A stretch of DNA of 64,000 nucleotides, from the NCBI GenBank assembly GCA_965249005.1, contig CBDFLD010000022.1:930001-994000 (forward strand), read 5' to 3'. Shown here in pieces: positions 26,171-35,226 of the stretch. The notes under the pieces are model-generated. The model was given only the letters and a program-made list of their open reading frames with translations. It searched no databases and was not told the DNA's origin. Source of the stretch: CBDFLD01 sp965249005 (GTDB lineage: Bacteria; Acidobacteriota; UBA6911). The first letter of the stretch is position 1, and the number at the start of each line of letters is the position of its first letter. A program made the translations under genes and the position numbers.

Positions 26171-27940
26171 ATGGACAGCATGGATCGACAGTTTCTCGAG
26201 AAGCAGATTCACCAGTCCAAGTTTCACACAACGGATCGCCTTGCTGAGGTCCAAAGTGAAGACTCTAGCCTTGCAACATCGGCACCATTAGATCACTCAA
26301 CCGATCACTATGAGCGCGCACGGGCTGAGGACCTCCTTTGTCTCTATTGCACGGAGATGAGTAGGACCCGTCTTCTTACTCGTGATGAGGAGTTACGACT
26401 TGCCAAGCGCATAGAAGCTGCGAAGCTCCGAATGCTTCGACTTTTATCTCTCACGCCCATCGCGACGCGCAAGGTCCTCGACATTAGAAACGCTCTGTCG
26501 CCTGCGTCAAAAACCGAAGCGCAATCGTTCAACCGAAAAGAGGTGAACGGTGATTCGGCCAAGCAAAGGGCTTATTTGCGAAGGAGACGGATTAATCGGA
26601 TTACCCGCGCATTAGAAAAAGCGGAGCGAGAATGTAGCGTAAGTCTTAATCGTGCCACTGGCAGCAAGAACGACGGTTACTCTCGTTCTCGGGACAGGAT
26701 ATTTCGTATCTTGTCCGAGCTTTCCTTCACAGAAGAACAGTTAGATTCGATCATCAATGCCGTGGAGGAAGTGTCAAATCAAATGGAGATCATGGAGGGC
26801 AAAGGGCATAAATCGTCACACCTCGAAAGAGGTAAAAACTATGAGCCACAGGAAGTTGGGGTCCCAGAAAATGAAGCGGGCTCTGATTTGAGAACGCTTC
26901 GTCGGATTCTCGTGTTGGTTCGAGCCAACAAGGCGAAACTGGCAAACGCAAAGGAAGCATTTGTAAGAGCCAATCTTCGACTTGTAATCAGCGTAGCCAA
27001 GAAATATTCATGCTCTAGCATGGATCTTCTTGATCTCATCCAAGAAGGAAATTTGGGCCTAATGAGGGCGGTGGATAAGTTTGATCATCGAGTTGGTTCA
27101 AAGTTCTCTACCTATGCGACCTGGTGGATTAGGCAAAGCATCACTCGCGCCATTAACGATAAGGGTCCAACCGTCCGAATTCCGGTTCACATGGTAGAGG
27201 AAAGGAATCGTGTCTTAAAAAACGCCAGGGCTCTTTTCACTCGCATGGAACGGGAACCGACCGCCTTTGAACTCGCAAAGTCGTCCAGGATCCCCGTGGC
27301 CAAAGTCCACGAAATCCTGACGCTGACTCCAGAACCTGTTTCGCTTGACCAAAGCAGCTCGGACGATGAAAACTCGGCTCTCAAAAAATTCATTGAAGAC
27401 AAACGCCTCGTCGGACCTGACGCCCAAGCTTTGCAAGACAACTTGAAGGAGGTTGTGACTCGCACCCTTGGATTGCTTGGTCCAAGGGAAAGGAAAATCG
27501 TGCAGATGCGGTACGGGATAAATGAAACAGGCGAGGAATACACGTTGCGCGAGGTTGGTGAGGTCTTCCGGGTCACGAGAGAGCGAATTCGACAGATTGA
27601 GCTAAACGCAGTCGAGAAGATACGCTGGTTGTTGCGAGAGAAGAAACTTCGTGAACTTGAGGAATTCAAAAGCGTCGGTCGAGAACCGGTTTTGTCGAGA
27701 CCCCAATCGTACAAAGGGAAACGCGTTACGAGGCATAAGAGCGGCCGACGGTATCCGAATGAATTTCGCCGACACATGGTCGAGTTGGTACGGTCGGGAC
27801 GAACTCCGGGATCGTTGGGACGGGAGTTCGAAGCCTCAGCGCAAACGATCCGCAACTGGGTGGCACGCGCGCATCGCGACGAGGGTCGGTGGAAAGATGA
27901 ACTCGCTACACTTCCCCGAGCGGAACCTCCGAAGCTTTAG
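26171..27940 (+). CDS. Sigma-70 family RNA polymerase sigma factor fused to an IS3 OrfA-type HTH
   Basis: Residues about 45-500 form a primary-like sigma factor: region 1.2 (LTRDEELRLAKRIEAAK), a long charged insert, region 2 (FVRANLRLVISVAKKYS, LLDLIQEGNLGLMRAVDKFD, FSTYATWWIRQSITRAI), region 3 (VRIPVHMVEERNRVL), and region 4 (LRPRE-like LGPRERKIVQMRYGI, then TRERIRQIELNAVEKIRWLL). Housekeeping sigma factors end soon after that point. Here the frame runs on through a basic linker into YPNEFRRHMVELVRSGRTPG and FEASAQTIRNWVARAHRDEG, the helix-turn-helix of an IS3/IS911-type OrfA. The transposase start codon is missing, so the fusion probably arose by insertion or deletion. Whether it is made and still recognises promoters is unknown. 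Confidence 0.85.
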   Translation: MDSMDRQFLEKQIHQSKFHTTDRLAEVQSEDSSLATSAPLDHSTDHYERARAEDLLCLYCTEMSRTRLLTRDEELRLAKRIEAAKLRMLRLLSLTPIATRKVLDIRNALSPASKTEAQSFNRKEVNGDSAKQRAYLRRRRINRITRALEKAERECSVSLNRATGSKNDGYSRSRDRIFRILSELSFTEEQLDSIINAVEEVSNQMEIMEGKGHKSSHLERGKNYEPQEVGVPENEAGSDLRTLRRILVLVRANKAKLANAKEAFVRANLRLVISVAKKYSCSSMDLLDLIQEGNLGLMRAVDKFDHRVGSKFSTYATWWIRQSITRAINDKGPTVRIPVHMVEERNRVLKNARALFTRMEREPTAFELAKSSRIPVAKVHEILTLTPEPVSLDQSSSDDENSALKKFIEDKRLVGPDAQALQDNLKEVVTRTLGLLGPRERKIVQMRYGINETGEEYTLREVGEVFRVTRERIRQIELNAVEKIRWLLREKKLRELEEFKSVGREPVLSRPQSYKGKRVTRHKSGRRYPNEFRRHMVELVRSGRTPGSLGREFEASAQTIRNWVARAHRDEGRWKDELATLPRAEPPKL

Positions 27941-28073
27941 TCGTGAGGATCGTTGCCTCCCAAAAGAGCGAGAAATCGTAGAAAAGGCGGCGGCCTGGTT
28001 TGTGCGGGAGGGTGACTCGATGCCGTCCGGGTCCTTGGAGTCGTCATCACGAAGCAGGAGATACGCTGGATAG
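27720..28073 (+). mobile_element. IS3-type orfA remnant joined to the sigma gene
   Basis: The first part is in frame with the sigma factor (HTH at 27746-27900). After a frameshift near 27925 the orfA C-terminal helix continues as EDRCLPKEREIVEKAAAWFV then REGDSMPSG, typical of IS3-type OrfA, but with stops before and after. No orfB follows. Confidence 0.7.
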
Positions 28074-28158
28074 CTACGATTGGAGTGATTTGTGTCGTCG
28101 AATTCGTTGAAAGGAAGATTTGAGGAGAATGTCTTCATTACCTCCCTTGATTGGATTT

Positions 28159-28748
28159 TTAATGTCCCACTCGGGGATGGGTGAAATCCCTCGCCTTCAG
28201 GCGAAGCCTTTAGGAGGCTTGCGGTACAATGATGCATGCCGAGATACCGGAAAGGATCGCACACAGTCTATGAGCTGCAATATCACTTTGTGTTTATCAC
28301 GAAGTACCGCAAGCCGGTCCTGAAGGGGGACATAGCCAGAAGGACAAGAGAGCTGATCCGAGAGATCTGTGCATCTGAGGATGTGGTGATTGTGAAAGGG
28401 AATGTGAGTCCAGATCATGTGCACTTGATGTTGAGCATGCCGCCGCAGGTGTCGCCGAGCCGAATCATGCAGGCCGTGAAGGGGAAGAGCAGTCACCATC
28501 TAATGAGGGAATATAGGTCGGTGCAAAGGGAGTTCTGGGGCCGGCACCTGTGGGCACGAGGGTACTTTGTGTGTACGACAGGAAATGTGACGGACGAAGT
28601 GATCAAGCAGTACATTGAGCAACAAGGTGTCGAGCCCCAGGAGGACCGGGACTTTAAGATAACGGAATAGGCCATTCTATGAGGCGAGGCCTTTAGTCGG
28701 CTTCAGCCGACGACCGAAGCCCTCGCCTTCAGGCGAGGGTAATTCACT
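28159..28748 (+). mobile_element. IS200/IS605-type insertion sequence, copy 2 (590 bp)
   Basis: It matches copy 1 (529-1118) throughout, including both subterminal hairpins. Its right end joins directly to the codon TGG of nuoB, so it has removed or separated the nuoB 5' end. Confidence 0.9.
28236..28670 (+). CDS. tnpA: IS200-type Y1 transposase TnpA, copy 2
   Basis: The 144-residue protein is the same as that at 606-1040, with the HUH motif DHVHLML and a Tyr in IKQYIEQQG. No tnpB accompanies it. Because the IS200 hairpins and coding region are intact, the element may be active. Confidence 0.93.
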   Translation: MPRYRKGSHTVYELQYHFVFITKYRKPVLKGDIARRTRELIREICASEDVVIVKGNVSPDHVHLMLSMPPQVSPSRIMQAVKGKSSHHLMREYRSVQREFWGRHLWARGYFVCTTGNVTDEVIKQYIEQQGVEPQEDRDFKITE

Positions 28749-29174
28749 TGGGCGCGGTCGTCATCCTTATGGCCTATGACCTTTGGCCTTGCGTGCTGTG
28801 CGATTGAAATGATGGCAACCGGTGCCTCGCGTTATGACTTGGATCGGTTTGGTGCTGGGGCTTTTCGGGCAACACCGAGACAGTCGGACGTAATGATCGT
28901 TGCAGGAACGGTTACCTTGAAAATGGCAACACGAATCAAACGACTCTATGAGCAGATGCCGGAGCCGAAATACGTCATATCCATGGGTAGCTGTGCCAAT
29001 AATGGAGGACCTTACTGGCAACACGGCTACCATGTTTTGAAAGGAGTCGATGAGATCATTCCCGTTGATGTGTATGTCCCTGGTTGTCCGCCAAGGCCGG
29101 AGTCGTTGATGGAGGGACTGATCCAATTGCAGAAGAAAATCGAAAGGGAAACGCTGGCAAGGAAGGAGAAATGA
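28749..29174 (+). pseudogene. nuoB: NADH-quinone oxidoreductase subunit B, 5' truncated by IS200
   Basis: The frame starts at the IS junction as WARSSSLWPMTFGLACCAIE, the canonical NuoB block that carries two of the four cysteines binding the N2 [4Fe-4S] cluster. The other two are in VISMGSCANNGGPYW and VYVPGCPPRPESLMEGLIQL. About 25-40 N-terminal residues are missing. In a working enzyme NuoB sits in the peripheral arm of complex I and passes electrons from the cluster chain to quinone. The first ATG, inside WPM, could start a protein lacking the N-terminal helix. The TGA stop overlaps the ATG of an nqrD-like gene (ATGA), with AAGGAAGGAGAA as ribosome-binding site, so the two genes were coupled. 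Confidence 0.9.
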
Positions 29175-29450
29175 GTCCGTACCGCAAGGCACTGTTTGAT
29201 CCGACCTTCAACGACAACTCAATCGCGTTGCAGATCCTGGGTATCTGCTCTGCTCTGGCCGTGACCACAAAGCTGGAAACGTCCGTGGTCATGAAGCTTT
29301 CTGTCATTTTCGTCACCGACTTTTCGAGTCTTTCAGTCAGCATGATTTTCCGAATCAGACACTTGAGGATATTCGAATCGTCGTCGAGATGTCCAGCATC
29401 GCGCCTCCCTCGTGATAATCGCGGACCAGTTCATCAAAGCCCACGCCTAG
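29171..29450 (+). pseudogene. nqrD: Na+-NQR subunit D fragment, frameshifted
   Basis: From the ATG at 29171 the frame reads PTFNDNSIALQILGICSALA, VTTKLETSVVMKLSVIFVTD and FSSLSVSMIFRIR. This is the first and second membrane helix of NqrD (or the related RnfE), including the conserved ICSALAVTTKLET. Homology then jumps frames, with IASLVIIADQFIKA-like sequence (ASLVIIADQFIKAHA) ending at 29450. The remaining three quarters of the gene are missing. NqrD is a membrane subunit of the sodium-pumping NADH:quinone reductase. The start overlaps the nuoB stop. Confidence 0.82.
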
Positions 29451-29484
29451 GTTCAATAAGGACTAAGAAGGAAGGGTTGACGCA

Positions 29485-30939
29485 GTGAAGTATGGAAGTG
29501 AACGGTCAATGCTAGCTGTAGACCAAGAAGCCTACCAAAATCACGTTCATGGTACAGGAAAGAGAATATCTGGGAGTTTCTTCCGAGCAATGAGTTCGTT
29601 GTATCTTACAAGACATCGCGGAAGATATATCGGGCGACTCGGCCGGTCCATTCGAGACATCCTTCATAGACACGGTATCGACTACCATTTGCGTACCATC
29701 AAGAGGCAGCTTCAGGGGACGATATCAACAGTTCCCGTTGAAGTCGAAATGGCAATGCGACGCCTACTAGCTGAAGATGGGCTCAGGACGATTGAACAGA
29801 TCAAAGAGAACATTAACCTCGCAAATATTGACTTCGATCAGGATGAAGGTCTTTCTGCCTACTTGCCGTCGGAGCAGGTCCTGCCGCTTGCTCATCTTTG
29901 GTTCTATTTCAATCCGGGTAAATCGTCTCGCTTCCTAGCTCGTCGCATGCAAACGGATTTCCATTTATTTGGGGTGGGAATAAGCACGAGGACGCTGCAA
30001 ACTGTATTCTCCGGTCGTCTAAGACTTGTTCGCAGGGAGATCGATGCGAAGCTTTTGGAATACCTCTGTGAACATGGAATCTCCTCAAGGGAGCATGCGC
30101 TAGCTCTAATGCGGACGAAGAATAATGCAATCACAAAGGCCTTCCAGGGCAGGAAGTTGGTTGATTCTCGCAGATTCGTCAAAATGTGCCGGCTTTGGCA
30201 AATCCTTCACAGTGGCAGGTCGCTGAGGCAGTTGGCGTTGTTGCTCGAGAGAAAGTTGTCAAAGAAAGGTATTACCTGTGGGCACCATCATCTTCAGGAC
30301 GTTGCCAACGGGAAAAGACCCCTTGTACGGGCTTCAGTAGAACTCACGATCCGGGAATTGTTGAAGGAGAAGCTCTCCAACCCGCGTGAGCTTGCTCTTG
30401 AGATTTCCCGCCTTTCAAAGGAAAGCACAAGCATCACGGACCTATGCTGGGTACGATCAAGCCCCGTAGTGTCAATGGCAAGAGACTGGCTCAACAAGCA
30501 CGAAGGAGTGAGTATTCGCAAGCTTTCGTTCATTCTGCACGAACGAGTTCTCCGCATGGGTTATTCAATAAGCCCGGCTTCCATTCAGCTTATCCTGGCA
30601 GGAAAAAGGGCGAAAATGCGAGGGTTTGTTTATCGTGCCATGGCTGAGGAGATGGGGAGCACCTCAGTTACAATTCCAGGAGAGCTTTTGATCAGCAAAA
30701 CATGGAAAGATATACCAGACTCCCCGAGCAGGCCGTCAATTCAATCTGGGCTCGAAAGTAACAAAAGTGAACCTAGCCTTGAAGAATTCTTGGAAGAGGC
30801 CAGACGTTACTTGCCAAAGGCGCGTTCACCCCATTTTCTCCCCTTCATGGCATACCGCGCGGCAAACATCTATGGAATTCCAAGAAGAAGAGCAGAACAA
30901 ATGATAAAGGAGCCGTCACTCTTACGAGAGAGAAAATAG
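29485..30939 (+). CDS. Unrecognised 484-aa protein with four HTH-like repeats
   Basis: The start is a GTG at 29485, preceded by AAGGAAGGG; an ATG follows 8 codons later. The protein contains four diverged repeats spaced 97-99 residues apart. Their anchor glycines are near residues 46, 145, 244 and 341: GRYIGRLGRSIRDILHRHGI, GKSSRFLARRMQTDFHLFGV, GRSLRQLALLLERKLSKKGI, GVSIRKLSFILHERVLRMGY. Each is followed by a second helix pair ending in [Q/L]xGxR-type turns (LQTVFSGRLR, LQDVANGKRP, IQLILAGKRA), and then a linker. Each repeat looks like a basic two-helix DNA- or RNA-binding unit similar in layout to HTH/XRE folds. No catalytic motif, signal peptide or membrane segment is visible. I cannot name a family. 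It is intact between decayed nqrD and an IS, so it may be under selection or newly arrived. Confidence 0.75.
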   Translation: MKYGSERSMLAVDQEAYQNHVHGTGKRISGSFFRAMSSLYLTRHRGRYIGRLGRSIRDILHRHGIDYHLRTIKRQLQGTISTVPVEVEMAMRRLLAEDGLRTIEQIKENINLANIDFDQDEGLSAYLPSEQVLPLAHLWFYFNPGKSSRFLARRMQTDFHLFGVGISTRTLQTVFSGRLRLVRREIDAKLLEYLCEHGISSREHALALMRTKNNAITKAFQGRKLVDSRRFVKMCRLWQILHSGRSLRQLALLLERKLSKKGITCGHHHLQDVANGKRPLVRASVELTIRELLKEKLSNPRELALEISRLSKESTSITDLCWVRSSPVVSMARDWLNKHEGVSIRKLSFILHERVLRMGYSISPASIQLILAGKRAKMRGFVYRAMAEEMGSTSVTIPGELLISKTWKDIPDSPSRPSIQSGLESNKSEPSLEEFLEEARRYLPKARSPHFLPFMAYRAANIYGIPRRRAEQMIKEPSLLRERK

Positions 30940-31126
30940 ATCGGCCAATCGCGAGGTGTAATGCCCTGGTTGGAAATCGAGTATAAATGCTCATTTCTGC
31001 CTTCCCAATCCCTTAAAAGCCCACAGTTACTCTATTCGAAGAACTATCTCGATCCGAAGCCCTCAACTCCGTACCGTCACTGCACTGAACGGCTTCGACA
31101 CCGCCCCGTCAACCATCATCTTCAGC
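30940..31126. other. Intergenic spacer before IS1380-type copy A
   Basis: No supported gene. A short frame of 60 codons at 30961 has no recognisable features and no ribosome-binding site. Confidence 0.4.
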
Positions 31127-32786
31127 CCGGATTTCCAATTTGAATGAAATATAGCAACCTTTCAGGCGCCTTCGGCATCCCTATTTATAAGCGTCGGAGA
31201 ATGATAAGGACACATTGGAGGGCAACACCCGATGGGTGAAAAAGAACGAAAGGGGTTTCAACTCAGCTTTAACGGATTACTCAAAGTTGATTTTCAGGGA
31301 TCGCGAGTCACCTCCGAGGGTGGCCTGATTCTGGTCCGCGAGTTGGACGAACGGCTGGGGATGGGACGACTCATAGACGAGCATCTCAACGACACGCGGC
31401 AAGGCTTGAACAAACAGTTCCCGCTCGTCGATCTGCTGCGGCAATCGGTCTATAGTCGCCTGGCAGGCTACGAAGACCTTAACGATGCCGCGCGGGTCTC
31501 AGTTGATCCGACCTTTCGCTTGATCGGCTCGAAGAAAAACTGGGATCGCGGTGCGGCGCTGACCTCGACGTTACACTGGTTCGAGACGGAGCTGCTGACG
31601 CGAGAAGAGAATCTGATCGGGCTGATGGCTCTGAACCGAGAGACACTCGCACAGGCCGAGGCTCTGGACAAGTCTGATCGCGTAGTGTTGGATATGGACT
31701 CAAGCGAGAGTCCGGTGCATGGTCAGCAGGAAGGCAGCGCCTACAATGGCCACTTCGAGTCCGTGTGTTACCATCCGCTGTTTCTGTTCAATAGTCACGG
31801 GGACTGTCTGGCGGCCAAGCTGCGGCCGGGTAACGTGCATAGCGCCGAGGACTGGGACGAGCTTCTGTTGCCGGAGATCGATTTTCAACAGGAGCAAGGC
31901 AAAGAGATCGTCTTTCGAGCAGACGCCGCCTTCGCCAAGCCAGAGGTTTACGAGACCCTGGAAGAGCGCGGCGTTCAGTATGCCATACGCATCCCGTCCA
32001 ACAAGAGCCTGGAGTGGGAGATTGCCGACATCCTGTTTCGTCCTCCAGGTCGGCCCAGCCGCAAGCCACTGGTGCGCTACAAGAGCTTCCGCTATCAGGC
32101 CGAAAGCTGGTCGAGGCCGCGACGGATCGTCGCCAAGGTCGAGCATCACCAGGGCGAGTTGTTCCCGCGGGTCGGGTTCATTGTCACGAACATGAGCTTG
32201 CCGAGCCGCTCGGTGGTGAGGTTCTACAACAAGCGCGGCACGGCGGAGCAATGGATCAAAGAAGGCAAGCAGGCGACGCATTGGACGCGGCTGTCCTGCC
32301 ATCGCTTCCGTGCGAATGAAGTGCGCCTGCAGTTGAGCGTGCTCGCCTACAACCTAGGCAACCTATGGCGGCGACTCGGGCTACCACCCCGGATCAAGAG
32401 CTGGTCGCTCACGAGCTTGCAGCACCGGTTGATGAAGACTGGCGGAAGGCTGGTCAAGCACGCGCGGTACTACTGGTTGCTCTTGGCCGAGGGGCATCTG
32501 GACCGTCGGTTGTTTGGTGAAATGCTCAGGCGGATCTGGGCCTTGCCGCTGCCAAGCGGTTAGCCGCCCGGCTTGCAAGTCCGGAATTGGAATGCCATGG
32601 AAGGAGTGTGGCGATGTGTCTGGAAAATCGCCCACGCAGGAGTGAGAAGGTCTACTACCACGGCGACAACGGGTCATTGGGATGCGTTGACTGGATCCAT
32701 GGTTGGTCTGAGGCCGGGATTTTCTTGCTCCCATGGTGGCTCGAGACTATTATGTTGGGAACCGAGATCCAAATTGGAAATTCCGG
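31127..32786 (+). mobile_element. IS1380-type element (443-codon type), copy A
   Basis: The boundaries come from alignment with copy B (44956-46615). Inverted ends are CCGGATTTCCAATTTGAAT and, reversed, CCGGAATTTCCAATTTGGAT. No target duplication is obvious at either copy, so flanks may have recombined. Confidence 0.88.
31232..32563 (+). CDS. IS1380-family transposase (443 aa), copy A
   Basis: The protein begins with VDFQGSRVTSEGGLILVREL, the usual IS1380-family opening. The DDE residues are in VVLDMDSSESPVHG (Asp), VFRADAAFAKPEVY (Asp), and FYNKRGTAEQWIKEGK (Glu). It is intact, and the same sequence is encoded in copy B (45061-46392); only the last 116 codons survive at 18134-18484. It is unrelated in detail to the 501-residue IS1380-like group of this window. 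Confidence 0.93.
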   Translation: MGEKERKGFQLSFNGLLKVDFQGSRVTSEGGLILVRELDERLGMGRLIDEHLNDTRQGLNKQFPLVDLLRQSVYSRLAGYEDLNDAARVSVDPTFRLIGSKKNWDRGAALTSTLHWFETELLTREENLIGLMALNRETLAQAEALDKSDRVVLDMDSSESPVHGQQEGSAYNGHFESVCYHPLFLFNSHGDCLAAKLRPGNVHSAEDWDELLLPEIDFQQEQGKEIVFRADAAFAKPEVYETLEERGVQYAIRIPSNKSLEWEIADILFRPPGRPSRKPLVRYKSFRYQAESWSRPRRIVAKVEHHQGELFPRVGFIVTNMSLPSRSVVRFYNKRGTAEQWIKEGKQATHWTRLSCHRFRANEVRLQLSVLAYNLGNLWRRLGLPPRIKSWSLTSLQHRLMKTGGRLVKHARYYWLLLAEGHLDRRLFGEMLRRIWALPLPSG

Positions 32787-33344
32787 TCTACTCCCACCGA
32801 CATCAAATACCGATGAATCCCGAATCCGTCCCGACCTGCTTCGTAGCACGAGACGACCCGAGTCTTCGCAGGCAATCCAAATCGTTTCTTTCCACTTACT
32901 GCGTTAGCCAGCACGCGAATATGAGGATGCTAGTCCCAGGTCGAAACCCGCTCTGGATCAGACGATGAATATTCAGGCTGACAATTGGGGCGTCTATATG
33001 AGTAAAAACAAGCTGCATCTCGGAAGTACGTCGCTCCTGAGATGCCATCCCCACAGCTTCTGATAGGAGGTCTTGTATCTTCTTGACAACGTCGCGGCAA
33101 ATCTATCGGATTGCTTCCGGCTGCGAACGGGTATCGCAACGGCAATGGTCCAGTATCCTATCGGGGAGCTGGTGACGGAACGGGTCCGGGCGATGGGAGT
33201 CCAGCCGTTTTTCAAAACCTTCGAGCACGATGGGGTACGCGGTCCAAACCTGGCCACGGTATACAGCGAGAGGAGCCAAGTCCCGGGCCAGCTGGAACCG
33301 ACGAGATGCCCTCCTGTCCGTTGTCGTCATTGTCGCCATACTGG
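32787..33344. other. Degraded region between IS elements
   Basis: No intact gene. On the minus strand, a short frame starting near 33336 reads TDRRASRRFQLARDLAPLAV, which resembles the start of a PilZ domain (RRxxRxxL), but it breaks after about 25 residues. I see no other coding signal. Confidence 0.3.
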
Positions 33345-33507
33345 GGATCCTGGCTTCAGATAGATGTGGTAGTTGGGCAGCTTGATGAGGTCATCAGCCG
33401 CATAAGTCGGATAAAGCTCACCGGCGATAATGTGGGTATCAAGCATCCCTATTCTAAAAGAAATGAGTGTGGCCACATTTCCCAGAATGGCATCACGGAC
33501 CTCAGTA

Positions 33508-34941
33508 GAGTGAGTGCTATTGTTAGTTGAAATTCAATGAAAGGAAAGCGGCTCCAAGAGTGGTAGATTTTTGTTTTTAGCGAAAACGAAGTCAACCAAT
33601 TCTCAAGGAGCCACTATGAAGAAGATTCTACCAAACAGCATCACATCGAAGCAAAAACGATCCTCAGGCGGGGCTCGGGTTCCGGAAATCAACGATCAGG
33701 TCAATGAACTTGATGCACGTATCGAGCTGATCCAAGCATTGATACCGCTCGGATTGAGAGCCGTCCAGGACAGCCTTGAAGATGAAGTCAACGAGCTCGC
33801 CGGGAAGCGTTATAGCCGAGCCGGCGGGTGATTGCAACCTTCATCGATGGGGGATCGCAAAGGGGTTCAGTGTATCTCACAGATCAGAAGATTCCAGTCC
33901 GTGTTCCTCGAGTCCGGGACACAAACCACGGTCGTGAAGCGCCGTTGAGAACCTATAGGCAGTTGCAGCAACCCAGGAATATGGACGAGGGCCTTTTGAA
34001 GAAGGTGATCAACGGATTATCCTGTCGGAATTATCGGGAGTGCGCTGAGGCCGTTCCGGAGGCTTTTGGCATGTCAGCATCAAGCATCTCGCGCCGTACC
34101 ATCCAAGTGACAGCTCGAAAACTGAAGGAGCTGCAGGAACGATCTCTTGCAGGATACGATTTTGTTGCTCTCTTTCTGGACGGCAAAAGCTTTGCATCGG
34201 AGCAAATCCCTGATTGGATTGGGAGTGACCCTCGAGGGTGAGAAGATCATCTTGGGGTTCCTGCAGGCCAGTACCGAAAATGAACGAGTGTGTATAGCCT
34301 TTCTCCGAGGGCTAATACAAAGAGGGCTTTGCCATGACAAGGGCCTGATGTGCGTTATCGATGGGTCCAAAGGATTGCGAAAAGCCGTCCAGGCGGTATT
34401 CGGCAACCGGGCGGTCGTGCAGCGCTGCCGATGGCACAAGCGTGAAAATGTATTGTGCTACTTACCCAAGAGCAAACAGGGAACCTTTCGCAAACGATTG
34501 CAGGATGCCTATCAAAAGCCAAACCTGAAAGAGGCAGAAAAAGCGCTTCTAAGGGTCCGAAAAGAACTATTGCTGCTGAACCAGTCAGCGGCAGCCAGCT
34601 TGGATGAGGGTTTCGAAGAGACTCTCACCCTTCACCGGTTGGGCCTGGCTGAGGAACTCCGGGAAAGTTTCTCTACTACGAATTGTCTTGAGTCCATCAA
34701 TGCGCAGCTTGGACAAAGAACCGACAAAGTGGATTACTGGAAAAACAGCAACCAATTACATCGTTGGGTAGCTACGGCATTGCTCGAGATCGAGCCGAGA
34801 CTCAGGAAGGTCCGTGGCTATCGCCACCTACCGAGGTTACGTCGTTCCTTAAAAGCCCGCTTTTCAAAAGCCGTGGAGGAACGAATTGCGTGAATACCAC
34901 GGGAGCCGCTATCCAATTTCAACTGAAAATGGGATTGACTC
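33508..34941 (+). mobile_element. IS256-family insertion sequence (1434 bp), 8-bp target duplication
   Basis: CCTCAGTA at 33500-33507 and 34942-34949 flanks the element. Ends are imperfect inverted repeats beginning GAGT and containing AGTTGAAATT on both sides. It carries one transposase gene broken by frameshifts. Confidence 0.88.
33616..34893 (+). pseudogene. IS256-family (Mutator-type) transposase with frameshifts
   Basis: The ATG at 33616 starts KKILPNSITSKQKRS and the frame is lost near 33820 (after ELAGKRYSRAG). A second frame carries VYLTDQKIPVRVPRVRD and the first Asp in ALFLDGKSFASEQ, and a third frame, after a shift near 34205, carries CVIDGSKGLRKAVQ (Asp) and FSTTNCLESINAQL (Glu). 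All three DDE positions are therefore present but in different frames, so no working enzyme is made. Confidence 0.88.
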
Positions 34942-35226
34942 CCTCAGTATCGAGCTGAGAGATATACTGATGAGCCAGTACCAGGCCGACATTGTACTTG
35001 CGGATTTCTGAGAGCATGTTGGCCAGACTGAGGGTTGTAAAGTTCTGAAACTCATCCAAGTAGAGATAGAAGTGCTCGCGCTTTTCTCCAGGGATATCCG
35101 CTCTCCTCAGCGCGGCAAAGCCGATGCTGGAGACCAGCAGCACCCCGTACTGGCCGTCGGCTGACGAAAATCGGCGACAAGGTCAATGGGGAAGATCCCA
35201 CCACACTGTCCGGGGTCCGCTGCGCC

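Larger units (their letters stand above)
33345..35143 (-). pseudogene. TraG/VirD4-like conjugative coupling ATPase, split by IS256
   Basis: The upstream part (35143 to 34942) encodes GFAALRRADIPGEKREHFYL and the Walker-B region YLDEFQNFTTLSLANMLSE with RKYNVGLVLAHQYISQLD. The downstream part (33507 to about 33345) encodes VRDAILGNVATLISFRIG and DDLIKLPNYHIYLK. IS256 lies between them with an 8-bp duplication, CCTCAGTA. Deleting the element and one duplicate joins LDTE to VRDAILGN in frame. The sequence fits the helicase-like ATPases (TraD/TraG/HerA group) that pass DNA to a type IV secretion channel. Walker A and the N-terminus upstream of 35143 are missing; a stop or shift occurs near 35165. 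Confidence 0.8.

Noticed and set aside
30961..31143. 60-codon frame before IS1380-type copy A
   Set aside because: No ribosome-binding site or recognisable composition, and it runs into the IS end.
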